Positions 46,910-54,738 of a stretch of DNA of 64,000 bases are shown piece by piece (position 1 is the stretch's first letter; each line of letters starts with the position of its first letter). Origin of the DNA: Chloroflexota bacterium (GTDB taxonomy: Bacteria; Chloroflexota; Anaerolineae; Aggregatilineales; Phototrophicaceae); contig JACAER010000019.1 of the NCBI GenBank assembly GCA_013388745.1, positions 18,835 through 82,834 on the forward strand, written 5' to 3'. Below the pieces are notes generated by a model. The model was given only the letters and a program-made list of their open reading frames with translations. It did not search any database and was not told where the DNA came from. The position numbers were made by a program, and so were the translations under genes.

Positions 46910-47887
46910 GTGAATGGCACAGGCCGCAAACTCATGCTATTTGCCGTGATCGCGCTGGTGGTCGTGGTGGTGCTGGATGTCATCATGGCGGCGCTGCTGC
47001 CGCCCCTCAGCACACTGCGCCTGCCGACCGCTACCGTCGGCCCTTCGCCCACGCCGCGCCCGACTAACACCCCCGTGCCCACGCCCACCGAAGTGCCGTG
47101 CGACGGCCCACAGTGGTGGGAGAGTGTGGGCGCGACGGTTGCGCCTTTTTTCCAGTCTAACTTGCTGACCGGTGGCGCGCGCAGCGTGACCAATTTTGAC
47201 GAGTTCCGAAGCGCGCAGCAGGGCATTCGTGATGCCGCCGCCGCGCTGCCGTATCCGCCGTGCCTGGCCGGCGCGCATGACGACCTGCTCGACACACTCA
47301 ACGCGCTGCTGCTGGCCCTGAATGTGCCCAATGCGCAGCAAATCGTAGCGGCGGCTAGTCTCTACGGTCTGCCCTATGACAACGTGCGCCACTATTATGC
47401 CGCCATCAGCGACGGCTACGAAAATCTGCGCGACTTGATCGCCGGGTTGGAGGCGCAGGGTGTCACGCCGCAGGACAGCGATCTGGGCGGCAGTATCGGC
47501 GCGGCGCGCCAATTCGCGCGCTTCAACACGCTCGATTGTCAGGCGACGCGCTGGGCGGCGACCGAAGCCGTGTCGTGGTTCGCGCTGGTTAGTACCGCCG
47601 GCGATTCGCTGACCAGCGGCGAAGTAGACCGTAACCAGCTTGGGCGCGTCGTGATTCAGTTGCAAAATAACGGGCTGCGTATCGAAGGCGCGCCCTTCCC
47701 TAACTGTATGGCACCGGCGCGCGCCGATCTGCTGGAGGCCAACGACGGTCTGGTGGCGGCGATTCAAGGGCTGCTCAGCGGGGACAGCGCGGCCTTGCAG
47801 CAGAACGCGGCAGCCTATGCCCAGGCGCGCGGGCGTCTGGAAGCCGCGATTCGTTCCTACATCGCCTTCATGAATATTCCGTCCTAA
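46910..47887 (+). CDS. Membrane-anchored Cys/Trp-repeat protein A
   Basis: This 325-residue protein has an N-terminal helix (about 7-30), a Pro/Thr-rich spacer (SPTPRPTNTPVPTPT) and a helical ectodomain made of two similar units. The first has VPCDGPQWWESV and YPPCLAGAHDDLLDTLNALL, the second FNTLDCQATRWAATEA and FPNCMAPARADLLEAND. The shared pattern is Cys, then Trp a few residues later, then Y/F-P-x-C-x-x-x-A-R/H-x-x-L. Disulfide-stabilised helical bundles are likely. GTG 46910 lies ten bases after AGGAGG, and TTG 46904 is an alternative start. It is a paralogue of the next gene. Function unknown. Confidence 0.85.
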   Translation: MNGTGRKLMLFAVIALVVVVVLDVIMAALLPPLSTLRLPTATVGPSPTPRPTNTPVPTPTEVPCDGPQWWESVGATVAPFFQSNLLTGGARSVTNFDEFRSAQQGIRDAAAALPYPPCLAGAHDDLLDTLNALLLALNVPNAQQIVAAASLYGLPYDNVRHYYAAISDGYENLRDLIAGLEAQGVTPQDSDLGGSIGAARQFARFNTLDCQATRWAATEAVSWFALVSTAGDSLTSGEVDRNQLGRVVIQLQNNGLRIEGAPFPNCMAPARADLLEANDGLVAAIQGLLSGDSAALQQNAAAYAQARGRLEAAIRSYIAFMNIPS

Positions 47888-47911
47888 TAATGAGACTCAG
47901 GAGTCGCACAC

Positions 47912-48898
47912 ATGGCGCAACAACCCAAGAAGAGTCCGCCAGCCAAAGCCCCCGCGCCTAAGAAAGCTGCGTCCGGTGGCAGCCCGCTGCTGGCGGATGT
48001 GCTGCGCGTCCTCGGCACAAGCGTTTACAGCTTCCTGATGGCGCTGGCGCTGGCCTTTATCCCGGTTTCGCTGCTGCTGCGCGCCGGGATGCCCAGCCCC
48101 GTCCCCGTCGAAAACAACAATCCGACACCCGCTGCCGATCAGCAGGCCGCCGTGCCTTCGCTCACGCCCAATCCCGGTTGTCTGGAAGGCGCACTGTGGT
48201 GGAGCGCCAATCAGAGCACGTATAATGCTTTCGCTGCTTCGCTTTCCGAGCTCTTTTCCGGCGCTTACGATGTGCAGTCGGTGCTGGTGGATTTGCGCAG
48301 CCAGCGCGACAACTTCGCTAACGGCGTTTTCCCGCAGTGTGTCGGCGCCGCGCGCGCCGAATTGATCGCGGGTATGGACGAAACCATCGCCGCTTTCGGC
48401 GAAAACAACCCCGACAGCGCCGAAACACGCCTGATGACCGGCAAAGACCGTTTCGCCGCGGGCATTAATCTGCTCTGGCAGTTGGATATTGTCACCGATC
48501 CGCTGTCTGCGCCGGCGCTGGATGTAGCGCAGGGCGGCGGCGCTGACTGTGGCGCGAGTGACTGGTACGAGGCCACCGCCAGCCTGCGCGGGCAGTTCAT
48601 TCTGGCTTTTGGCAGCACCGACATCGCGTCGATGACGCGCGAACAATTCGAACGCTTCATCGACGAACAGCGCGGGCTGCGCGACCAGGTGGCCGACGCC
48701 GCCTATCCCGACTGCGCGGCGGGCGCGCGCCAGCATTTCCTCAACCTGATGGACGCCATGATCTCGACCTACAACAACGCACTGGTCGGCGCCATCGACG
48801 CTACCTTCGGCGATTTCGAGCGCATTTCCTACGAAATCCAGTTCTTCACCAACTGGAAGCGCTGGCTGGGGCTGCCCGGCGGCGCGGCCGATTATTAA
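47912..48898 (+). CDS. Membrane-anchored Cys/Trp-repeat protein B
   Basis: The 328-residue paralogue of the previous gene has a basic Lys/Pro/Ala-rich cytosolic N-terminus (residues 1-30), a membrane helix (about 40-65) and two ectodomain units. These read PGCLEGALWWSANQSTYNAF with FPQCVGAARAELIAGMDE, and GGADCGASDWYEATA with YPDCAAGARQHFLNLMDA. The gap to the upstream gene is only 24 bases, so the two are co-transcribed. The four-unit array across two proteins suggests a complex that interacts outside the cell. I find no named domain. Confidence 0.85.
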   Translation: MAQQPKKSPPAKAPAPKKAASGGSPLLADVLRVLGTSVYSFLMALALAFIPVSLLLRAGMPSPVPVENNNPTPAADQQAAVPSLTPNPGCLEGALWWSANQSTYNAFAASLSELFSGAYDVQSVLVDLRSQRDNFANGVFPQCVGAARAELIAGMDETIAAFGENNPDSAETRLMTGKDRFAAGINLLWQLDIVTDPLSAPALDVAQGGGADCGASDWYEATASLRGQFILAFGSTDIASMTREQFERFIDEQRGLRDQVADAAYPDCAAGARQHFLNLMDAMISTYNNALVGAIDATFGDFERISYEIQFFTNWKRWLGLPGGAADY

Positions 48899-48985
48899 CG
48901 CTTGGGCGTGGTGGGGCGGCGGCGCGAGTCACCCCACCTCACTGTTACAGTTGTGCAACAAGTATAAATTTTAGTTGAGAAAAAG

Positions 48986-49015
48986 TTGATAATTAATTAA
49001 AAATCATTGTATTCT
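48986..49015 (+). promoter_or_regulatory. AT-rich promoter before the unknown helical gene
   Basis: TTGATA (48986-48991) and TATTCT (49010-49015) are 18 bases apart in a stretch (about 48960-49020) that is far more AT-rich than the surroundings. Start of transcription would be near 49022, supporting the downstream ATG at 49055 instead of codons at 49007 or 49022. Confidence 0.6.
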
Positions 49016-49054
49016 AAATACATGATTGATGTTCAGTTGAAAAGGCGCAGCAAT

Positions 49055-49417
49055 ATGGTTATGTACGCCACTCCCCATCAGAGCCACGCCACCGACATGG
49101 TTGACGGTTGGTGGAAACACACCATCAGGCAGAGCGAGCACTTTTTCCGCATTCTGGCGCAGTTTAACGGCGACAACGTCACCGCCGATTATCTGATCAC
49201 CCTGCAAATTATTCATACCCGGCTGGAAAAGGCTTACTGCCCGCCCTCGGCAGCGCAGGCCCACCAGCACTTGTTGGCGGCGGTGGAAGCGGTGCTGCAA
49301 GGGGTCTGCGCGGCGCTGGCCGGCAACCGCGACAACGCGCAGGCGCACATGGATGCCGCGTGCGTCGGCCTGTATCTGCTGGAAACAGAACTCGCGCGTC
49401 TGGGCATCGTCCAGTAA
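49055..49417 (+). CDS. Small all-helical unknown protein
   Basis: The 120-residue protein begins MVMYATPHQSHATDMVDGWW and is predicted almost fully helical, with a Trp-Trp pair, TADYLITLQIIHTRLEKAYCPP and a C-terminal helix CVGLYLLETELARLG. It has two Cys and many His. A helical bundle of the four-helix kind would fit. AAAAGG lies about nine bases upstream of the ATG. It is located beside, but divergent from, the capsid gene end. No family is recognised. Confidence 0.68.
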   Translation: MVMYATPHQSHATDMVDGWWKHTIRQSEHFFRILAQFNGDNVTADYLITLQIIHTRLEKAYCPPSAAQAHQHLLAAVEAVLQGVCAALAGNRDNAQAHMDAACVGLYLLETELARLGIVQ

Positions 49418-49445
49418 TCCACAGCCTTCAAAACGAGTACACAGA

Positions 49446-49467
49446 AGCGGCTGTCGTGCCGCTTTTT
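49446..49467 (+). terminator. Rho-independent terminator
   Basis: Arms AGCGGC (49446-49451) and GCCGCT (49458-49463) with a 6-base loop, followed by TTTT. It ends the small helical gene. Confidence 0.8.
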
Positions 49468-49485
49468 GCTTCCACATCACTTAAA

Positions 49486-49509
49486 TGTGGGGAGGCGTGC
49501 CTCCCCACA
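49486..49509 (-). terminator. 11-bp hairpin at the end of the capsid gene
   Basis: Perfect arms TGTGGGGAGGC (49486-49496) and GCCTCCCCACA (49499-49509) around a two-base loop lie seven bases past the capsid stop codon (read on the minus strand). Only a short TTTAAG follows, so termination may be modest, but the stem is very stable. Confidence 0.6.
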
Positions 49510-49516
49510 AGCTGTC

Positions 49517-51271
49517 CTACACCGTCACGTTATACAGCACAGAGGCCACATCGTCGTCGAAACGCGCGAAGCCCAACCGCACCGTCGCTGTTAGCTGATA
49601 GGCGTCGTAGTACGGCAGATAATCGACGCTCACGGCGATGCGCCGGCGGTAGCCGACCACCCAACCGGGACGATACACACACAGCGCTGTGCCTTTGTCA
49701 TTCGTGCCGCCGCCCACCTTGCCGTCGGCTTCCGTCAGTGGCATTTCCGCGCTCACCAGCACCGGCGCGCCATCCACGAAGCCGATTTGCCCGGTGAGCG
49801 CCGTCGCCAGCGGCCCCGCCTTGTCCATCGTCAAAAATTCCGTCATGGCCAGGAACTTGGCATACGTGCCGCCGTCCACAATCCACGCCAGATCGCTGGG
49901 CCGGGCGCTGTAGCGCGCCGGCAGCTTAAAGCGCGTCGTGCGCAGCTTCGTCAGATCGGGCGCCGCCGCCGCCGACACACTGTTGGCGCTTTTTGTCACC
50001 AGCGGCAGTTTGCGCAGCCCGTCGAAGGCCATATAGCGTTCCGTCGCGCCCGGCGTGGTGTGGTCGCTGTTGATGTTGCCGGTCGCCGTGCCCACCGTAT
50101 CGCCGTTCAGCAGCACGTAATCCATGGCCCCGGCGATCGCCGCCATCGCCTGTTCGCGGTAGATATTCAGCACCGGGATGATGGCGTCTTCCACCAGTTC
50201 CGCGCTGAAACCCACGCGCAGCGCCAGCTTCTTGGCGTTGAGCTGCACTTTACCGCTGGCGATTTTGCTGTCCGGGATGGGATTGCCGCTGCCGCCAAGC
50301 GTCAACTGCGCCTCGTCCGCCGTTTCCGGCACAAAGTACACGGCGGGATCCGTGCCCTCGATCGGCAGTTCAAACGGATTGCTCGGCATTTCGACGCCGC
50401 GGAACAGCGGCAGAATCACATTTTCCAGCCGCGCCTTGCGCCAGATTTCTGCGCTCCACAAGTCGGGCACCCACTCATCGCCGAAGCCCGCCTGTGTGCT
50501 GGTCGAAAGCTCGTTGGCCTTAATGGCGCTCAGGCCAGCCTTCTGCACTTTCCAGGCCAGCGCGTTGGCATACTGCTCGCTGACGCCGTGAAAATTCTTG
50601 GCCGCCCGCAGCAGCACATAGCCGTGCAGCAAATCCAGTGCGTCCAGCTTGTCATACGGGCTACTGACGCTCAGCGTTTTGGCCGCCACATAGGGCGCGG
50701 CTTCGCGTTCGCTTGCCAGCGGCAGCCGTTTGCGTTCCAGCGTGTTTTCCTGCTCGTTCATCGTCGCTTCTCCTGCATCCTCTGCTATCGCGAAACTGAT
50801 TCCCAACGCCTTGTACGCGCTTTTGACCGTGCGCACGTCTGTCAGACGCGGCTCGGCAGGAGTAGGGGTCAGGCTGCCTTCGACGATCGGCCAACGCCGG
50901 ATAAAGCCATCGTCCGCGACCTCGACCAAATGCGCCAGACTGCCGGACGACCACGACAGCGCGCCTTTTTCCACCAGCCGCTGTACCGCGCGCACATAAC
51001 GCCGGCGCAGATCAAGCTGCGCTTCGGCCCACACGCCGGTGTCGTCGCTCTTGAGCGTGTCGATCACCCCGATCACGGCGGCCTCTAATTCGCCGTCCAG
51101 CCCGTGATGATAAAGAACGGGGCGCTTCTCGTACCACGCCAGCCCCAGATCACTCTGCGGCGTAAAATACTCGCCCTGTAAGTCGCGCTGCTGGCCGCTG
51201 CCCCAGATCACCAGATAGCCGCCCACGCGCCCTTCTTTGGCGTCCAACATCTTGACTGCGGTTGTGCTCAT
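49517..51271 (-). CDS. HK97-type prohead protease fused to major capsid protein
   Basis: This 584-residue fusion has an N-terminal protease domain (about residues 10-170) with GYLVIWGSGQQRDLQGEYFT, a candidate catalytic His in LYHHGLDG (H55 or H56), and ALSWSSGSLAH containing the probable nucleophile Ser (106-109 region). A linker follows, then a capsid domain (about 210-580) with the HK97 fold signature: long N-arm helix, NSDHTTPGATERYMAFDGL, WIVDGGTYAKFLAM and SVDYLPYYDAYQLTATVRLGF. It would assemble an icosahedral shell and cleave it. AGGAGG precedes ATG 51271. No portal or terminase is adjacent. Confidence 0.88.
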   Translation of the reverse strand: MSTTAVKMLDAKEGRVGGYLVIWGSGQQRDLQGEYFTPQSDLGLAWYEKRPVLYHHGLDGELEAAVIGVIDTLKSDDTGVWAEAQLDLRRRYVRAVQRLVEKGALSWSSGSLAHLVEVADDGFIRRWPIVEGSLTPTPAEPRLTDVRTVKSAYKALGISFAIAEDAGEATMNEQENTLERKRLPLASEREAAPYVAAKTLSVSSPYDKLDALDLLHGYVLLRAAKNFHGVSEQYANALAWKVQKAGLSAIKANELSTSTQAGFGDEWVPDLWSAEIWRKARLENVILPLFRGVEMPSNPFELPIEGTDPAVYFVPETADEAQLTLGGSGNPIPDSKIASGKVQLNAKKLALRVGFSAELVEDAIIPVLNIYREQAMAAIAGAMDYVLLNGDTVGTATGNINSDHTTPGATERYMAFDGLRKLPLVTKSANSVSAAAAPDLTKLRTTRFKLPARYSARPSDLAWIVDGGTYAKFLAMTEFLTMDKAGPLATALTGQIGFVDGAPVLVSAEMPLTEADGKVGGGTNDKGTALCVYRPGWVVGYRRRIAVSVDYLPYYDAYQLTATVRLGFARFDDDVASVLYNVTV

Positions 51272-51636
51272 ACCATGTCCTCCTGCACATGCACCGCCTA
51301 AACGAGCGATTGCCTCACGTGACACCGTCCACGCCCCTTGCCTTTTGGACGCAGACGCGGGCAATCATACAGACCGCCGACCTCACCCGCCGTGCTCCCG
51401 AAAGAGCGGCGCGCTGCCGTCGAGCCGTCGTTGTTAAGCTGCTGTCCCCGACAATAGCACATATGTTCGCTAATTTGCGTTCCTTTCGCACCGGAAATTC
51501 AAAACGTAATCTTTCCGCCGCCGCGCCGTGTCCCGCGCCGCCCTAGCGTTTGGTTAGCGTTTCGTGCTGTTATCGGATTTTGACAGCATTCCAACAGCAT
51601 TGGTGTACAATAAAAACATCCAGACAGAATCTAAGG
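51272..51636. other. Intergenic region between capsid gene and PGDY protein
   Basis: About 365 bases contain no gene I would accept. On the minus strand it carries the capsid leader and the palindrome at 51456-51469. Toward the right it turns moderately AT-rich and carries TTGACA (51580-51585) and TACAAT (51606-51611) for the plus-strand gene, though 20 bases apart, which is longer than usual. Confidence 0.6.
51456..51469 (-). promoter_or_regulatory. LexA-like palindrome upstream of the capsid gene
   Basis: On the minus strand the site reads CGAACATATGTGCT. Compared with the Gram-positive LexA consensus CGAAC-R-N-R-Y-GTTYC it matches 12 of 14 positions, differing in the right half (GTGC for GTTC). 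A TATTGT (-10-like) lies immediately after it, near 51457-51452. It is about 185 bases from the ATG. Whether LexA of this organism uses this motif is not known. Confidence 0.38.
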
Positions 51637-52113
51637 ATGTTTCGCGTGGACGAACAAACGCTGCGCCAGGAAGGCTATCTGCCGTATCGCAAACGCGCGC
51701 TGACTTACGCCAAGCAGATGAAAGTGCCGTTTAAAGTGCGCCTGAAAAACGACGACACCATCTACGGCGCGCCCGGCGATTATGTCTGCACCAACGCCGA
51801 GACCAGCGAACGCTGGATCGTCGCCGAAAATATCTTCGAGGAAAGCTATCACCGCCTGAGCAAAAGCAGCGTCGCGCTGGAAAAACGCAGCCTCCTGCTC
51901 GAACACTATCATTTCAACCTCTACCGCAAAACCACCCTCACCTGGGCGCGCCAGATCACCCGCCCCATGACCGTCAACACGCTCGAAGGCCCCGTCAGCG
52001 CCCAACCCGGCGACTATCTGTGCATCGGCACGCAGGGCGAACAGTGGCCGCAGATGCGCCAGCGCTTCGAAGAAAACTACGAAATCGTAGAAGAAGCCAG
52101 CGCCCCTGATTAA
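51637..52113 (+). CDS. Protein with two PGDY repeats, unknown function
   Basis: The 158-residue protein is an internal tandem repeat. Each unit has YRKRALTYAKQMKVPFKV or YRKTTLTWARQITRPMTV, then APGDYVCTN or QPGDYLCIG, ending in ENIFEESYHRL or RQRFEENYEIV. The PGDY turn and the F-E-E/N-Y helix recur about 78 residues apart. Start is ATG 51637 or, with a well-placed AAGGA, GTG 51646. Such PGDY domains occur in cyanobacterial and Chloroflexota proteins, but I know no function. A hairpin terminator follows. Confidence 0.78.
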   Translation: MFRVDEQTLRQEGYLPYRKRALTYAKQMKVPFKVRLKNDDTIYGAPGDYVCTNAETSERWIVAENIFEESYHRLSKSSVALEKRSLLLEHYHFNLYRKTTLTWARQITRPMTVNTLEGPVSAQPGDYLCIGTQGEQWPQMRQRFEENYEIVEEASAPD

Positions 52114-52162
52114 CCCTTAAGTCTTTACACACGCGCGCCGTCACAATGCCCTATAATGGAAG

Positions 52163-52203
52163 CGCAGCGCGTTTTTAATACTTATTAACGCCCGCTGCGT
52201 TTG
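52163..52203 (+). terminator. Hairpin terminator after the PGDY gene
   Basis: Arms CGCAGCG (52163-52169) and CGCTGCG (52193-52199), extended by CGTT/AACG with a small bulge, enclose an AT-rich loop. TTTT follows. It probably ends the PGDY gene, although a TATAAT at 52152-52157 lies just before it. Confidence 0.55.
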
Positions 52204-52211
52204 GGTTCAGT

Positions 52212-52240
52212 TGACTCGACTCTGGCCGCAAGCTATAATC
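52212..52240 (+). promoter_or_regulatory. Consensus promoter of the DUF4388/GTPase unit
   Basis: TTGACT (52212-52217) and TATAAT (52235-52240) are exactly 17 bases apart, the best sigma70/SigA-type promoter in the window. The start of transcription would be near 52247, leaving a leader of about 50 bases with an AGGGGG site before ATG 52296. Confidence 0.85.
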
Positions 52241-52295
52241 TTGCTTATGTCACAGGGTAGAAACTGGGTGTTATATACGGTTCAGGGGGCTTTAG

Positions 52296-53195
52296 ATGCC
52301 ACTTCAGGGCAATCTCCGCAACTTCAGTACAACGCAGTTGCTCAATCTCATCAATCTGGCGGGAAAAACCGGCACACTCACCATCTTCGAAGGGATTCCC
52401 ACCGGCGAGAAAGACGCAATGCAAGAGGAAAAGATGGCCGCCGGAGCCGAACGCGCTAAAGTGTCGTTCAAAGCTGGCAAGCTGATCTTTGCCATGATGG
52501 AAGGCCAGGACGGCAACCTGGTCTCCGTGCTCAATAAAGCCGGCAAGCTCACCGACGAGCAGGCGCGCATTATCCGCGAACGCGCCAAAAACACCGCCGA
52601 CAAGGCCCTCGCCATGCTCCTGATTAATGCCAACTACGTCACCCAGAACGATGTCGTCAACAGCATCCAGCAGCATACCCTCGACGTTATCTACAATCTC
52701 ATGTCGTGGACCCAGGGCCCCTTCCGCTTTGACGACGGTATCCTGCCCGGCGCTGACCGCATCCTGGTGCCCATCGACCTGGAAAACGTCATCATCGAAG
52801 GCTCGCGCCGCATCCGCGAAGTCGAAGAACTCAACAAACATCTGCCCAATCTGGATATGGCGCTCAAATTCCCGGAAAACCCCAAAGAAAAGTTCAAGGG
52901 CATCAACCTGAGTGTCGAAGAATGGCGCGTGGTGTCGTTTATCAACCCGCGCAACACCATTCGCCAGATCGCCAAAGCCAATAATATGTCGGAGATGGAA
53001 ATCCGGCGTATTGTCTATGGGTTGGAGCAGGCCGGCCTGGTCGAACTGGTCAAACCGGCCACGCCCGACGGCGTCAAAGGCGCCGCCGCCGCCAACGCCC
53101 AGAGCCGCTTGCAGCAGCGCCGCCAGCAGGCCGCCAAGCCGCAGGTGCAAAAAGCCGTCGTCAGCAAGCTTATCGACAAAATTCGCTCGATATAA
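52296..53195 (+). CDS. DUF4388 (PATAN-like) regulatory protein
   Basis: The product has 299 residues. The DUF4388 start MPLQGNLRNFSTTQLLNLINLAGKTGTLTIF is typical of signalling proteins linked to GTPases, two-component systems and motility. Residues about 60-165 continue the domain (FKAGKLIFAMMEGQDGNL, a repeated G-x-I-x-x-A pattern), and about 200-260 looks like a winged helix (ISVEEWRVVSFINPRNTIRQIAKANNM). The tail is Gln/Ala-rich and basic. It shares a consensus promoter and short spacing with the GTPase gene that starts 51 bases later. The specific output is unknown. Confidence 0.9.
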   Translation: MPLQGNLRNFSTTQLLNLINLAGKTGTLTIFEGIPTGEKDAMQEEKMAAGAERAKVSFKAGKLIFAMMEGQDGNLVSVLNKAGKLTDEQARIIRERAKNTADKALAMLLINANYVTQNDVVNSIQQHTLDVIYNLMSWTQGPFRFDDGILPGADRILVPIDLENVIIEGSRRIREVEELNKHLPNLDMALKFPENPKEKFKGINLSVEEWRVVSFINPRNTIRQIAKANNMSEMEIRRIVYGLEQAGLVELVKPATPDGVKGAAAANAQSRLQQRRQQAAKPQVQKAVVSKLIDKIRSI

Positions 53196-53246
53196 TAGAA
53201 TCATGTATTCGGCGCACTCAGCCAGACGGGAAGAGCGGGATCAACT

Positions 53247-53780
53247 ATGCAGACAGTAAAAATGGTCATCACGGGGCCGTTCAGCTCCGGCAAAACCGAG
53301 TTTATCCGTTCCATCAGCGAAATCGAAGTCGTTTCTACTGAACGCGAGATCACCTCGCAGGCCGAAGCCAAAGTCAAAGAAGCCACTACCGTCGCCATGG
53401 ACTTTGGTCGTATCACGGTCGATGACGATCTCGTCCTCTATTTGTTCGGCACGCCCGGCCAGCGGCGCTTCGACTTCATGTGGGAAATCCTGGCCGAAGG
53501 CATGCTCGGTTTCGTCGTTATGGTCGATAGCTCCAAACCGGAAACCTTCCGCGAAGCCAAAAGCATCCTGGAAACCTTCCGCGCCTACGCGCCGACACCC
53601 TACGTCGTGGCCGCCAACAAACAAGACCATCCCGACGCCTGGACAGCGGAAGACCTGCGCATCGCGCTGCGCATCGAAGACAACGTTAAGCTGCTGCCCT
53701 GTGTCGCCAAAGACCGCGAAAGCGTCAAAAACGTCCTGCTCGAACTGCTCTATTCCATCCTCGAAGAGATGGAAAGCTAA
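53247..53780 (+). CDS. COG2229-type small GTPase
   Basis: This 177-residue Ras-like GTPase has G1 GPFSSGKT (10-17), switch Thr in ATTVAMDFG, G3 LFGTPGQRRFDFMW with Thr in place of the usual Asp, as normal for this subfamily, and G4 NKQD (about 129-132). Such GTPases pair with roadblock and DUF4388 proteins in actinobacterial and other bacterial regulatory cassettes. A roadblock protein is encoded 9 kb away on the other strand, and a DUF4388 protein just upstream. GTP switching by an unseen GAP is inferred. Confidence 0.9.
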   Translation: MQTVKMVITGPFSSGKTEFIRSISEIEVVSTEREITSQAEAKVKEATTVAMDFGRITVDDDLVLYLFGTPGQRRFDFMWEILAEGMLGFVVMVDSSKPETFREAKSILETFRAYAPTPYVVAANKQDHPDAWTAEDLRIALRIEDNVKLLPCVAKDRESVKNVLLELLYSILEEMES

Positions 53781-53856
53781 GACCTACTGCAAACAAGGGG
53801 CCTGTGCCCCTTGTGCTTCTTTTTTCACCTTTCTCTTTTTCACAGGGCGACTGAGC

Positions 53857-54645
53857 GTGGCGACACTGGTCACTGAACAGGGTATCGTTCATTACGAAAC
53901 CTATGGGCGCGGACGCCCGGTGCTGCTGCTCCATGGCTGGTTGGGGTCATGGGCGCTCTGGCGCCATTCCATCGAAATTCTCGGCAAAGAATTCCGCACC
54001 TACGCGCTCGACTTTTTCGGCTTTGGCGAATCCGGCGACCGCACCTCCGATTTTTCCGTCGATACCTTTGTCACCCTCGTCGATCAGTTCATGGATCGGC
54101 TGGGCATCGTCAAAGCGCCGCTGGTCGGCCATTCGATGGGCGGCACCGTCTCGCTCAGCGCCGCCGTGCGCTTCCCGCAAAAAATCGTCAAAGTCATCGT
54201 CATCGGCTCGCCCATTCAGGGCACATCGCTCAACTATTTGCTCAAGGCCTCCGGCTACCGCTCCATCGCCCATCTTTTCTGGCTGTACCCCTCGCTGCTG
54301 CGCCTGTTTTTGCGCGGCTATTCGTATTTCATGGCGCGCGATGGCCGTGCACTGGGCCAGATGATTACTAACGATGTCTCCAAAGTCACCGTCGATTCCT
54401 TCTTCCAGAGCATTGGCACGCTGCGGCAAACCGACCTGCGCCCCTATCTTGGCGCCGTCAAAGTGCCGGTGATGGGCATCTACGGCCCGCGCGACATCGT
54501 CGTCAGCCCGAATCAGGCCAAAGTCTTGCAGCAGTATGTGCCGCACAGCAAAATCGCCTGGTTCAAACAGTCCGGCCACTTCCCCATGATGGACGAGTTC
54601 GAGCACTTCCACGAAACCGTCCGCGACTTCCTGTATCACGGCTGA
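53857..54645 (+). CDS. Alpha/beta hydrolase
   Basis: The 262-residue alpha/beta-hydrolase-fold protein has HGWLGSWALWRHSIEILGKEFRTYALDFFGFGES near the start (oxyanion HGW, residues 24-26), the nucleophile elbow GHSMGG (about 87-92) with Ser, Asp in GIYGPRDIVV, and SGHFPMMDEFEHFHE with the catalytic His. All three triad residues are visible. The family covers esterases, lipases and C-C hydrolases. GTG start 76 bases after the GTPase stop. Probable readthrough from the same unit. Confidence 0.92.
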   Translation: MATLVTEQGIVHYETYGRGRPVLLLHGWLGSWALWRHSIEILGKEFRTYALDFFGFGESGDRTSDFSVDTFVTLVDQFMDRLGIVKAPLVGHSMGGTVSLSAAVRFPQKIVKVIVIGSPIQGTSLNYLLKASGYRSIAHLFWLYPSLLRLFLRGYSYFMARDGRALGQMITNDVSKVTVDSFFQSIGTLRQTDLRPYLGAVKVPVMGIYGPRDIVVSPNQAKVLQQYVPHSKIAWFKQSGHFPMMDEFEHFHETVRDFLYHG

Positions 54646-54738
54646 TCACCTTCGCCTGAGCTTTACATTTTGCCTGCTCGGCGTATTCCCGGATTCGGCG
54701 CTATAATCAGACAGACACACATCGCCGGGGGAATAGGC

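Noticed and set aside
49787..51088. Plus-strand open frame of 433 codons opposite the capsid gene
   Set aside because: The capsid/protease reading shows family motifs and an AGGAGG site. The opposite frame has neither.
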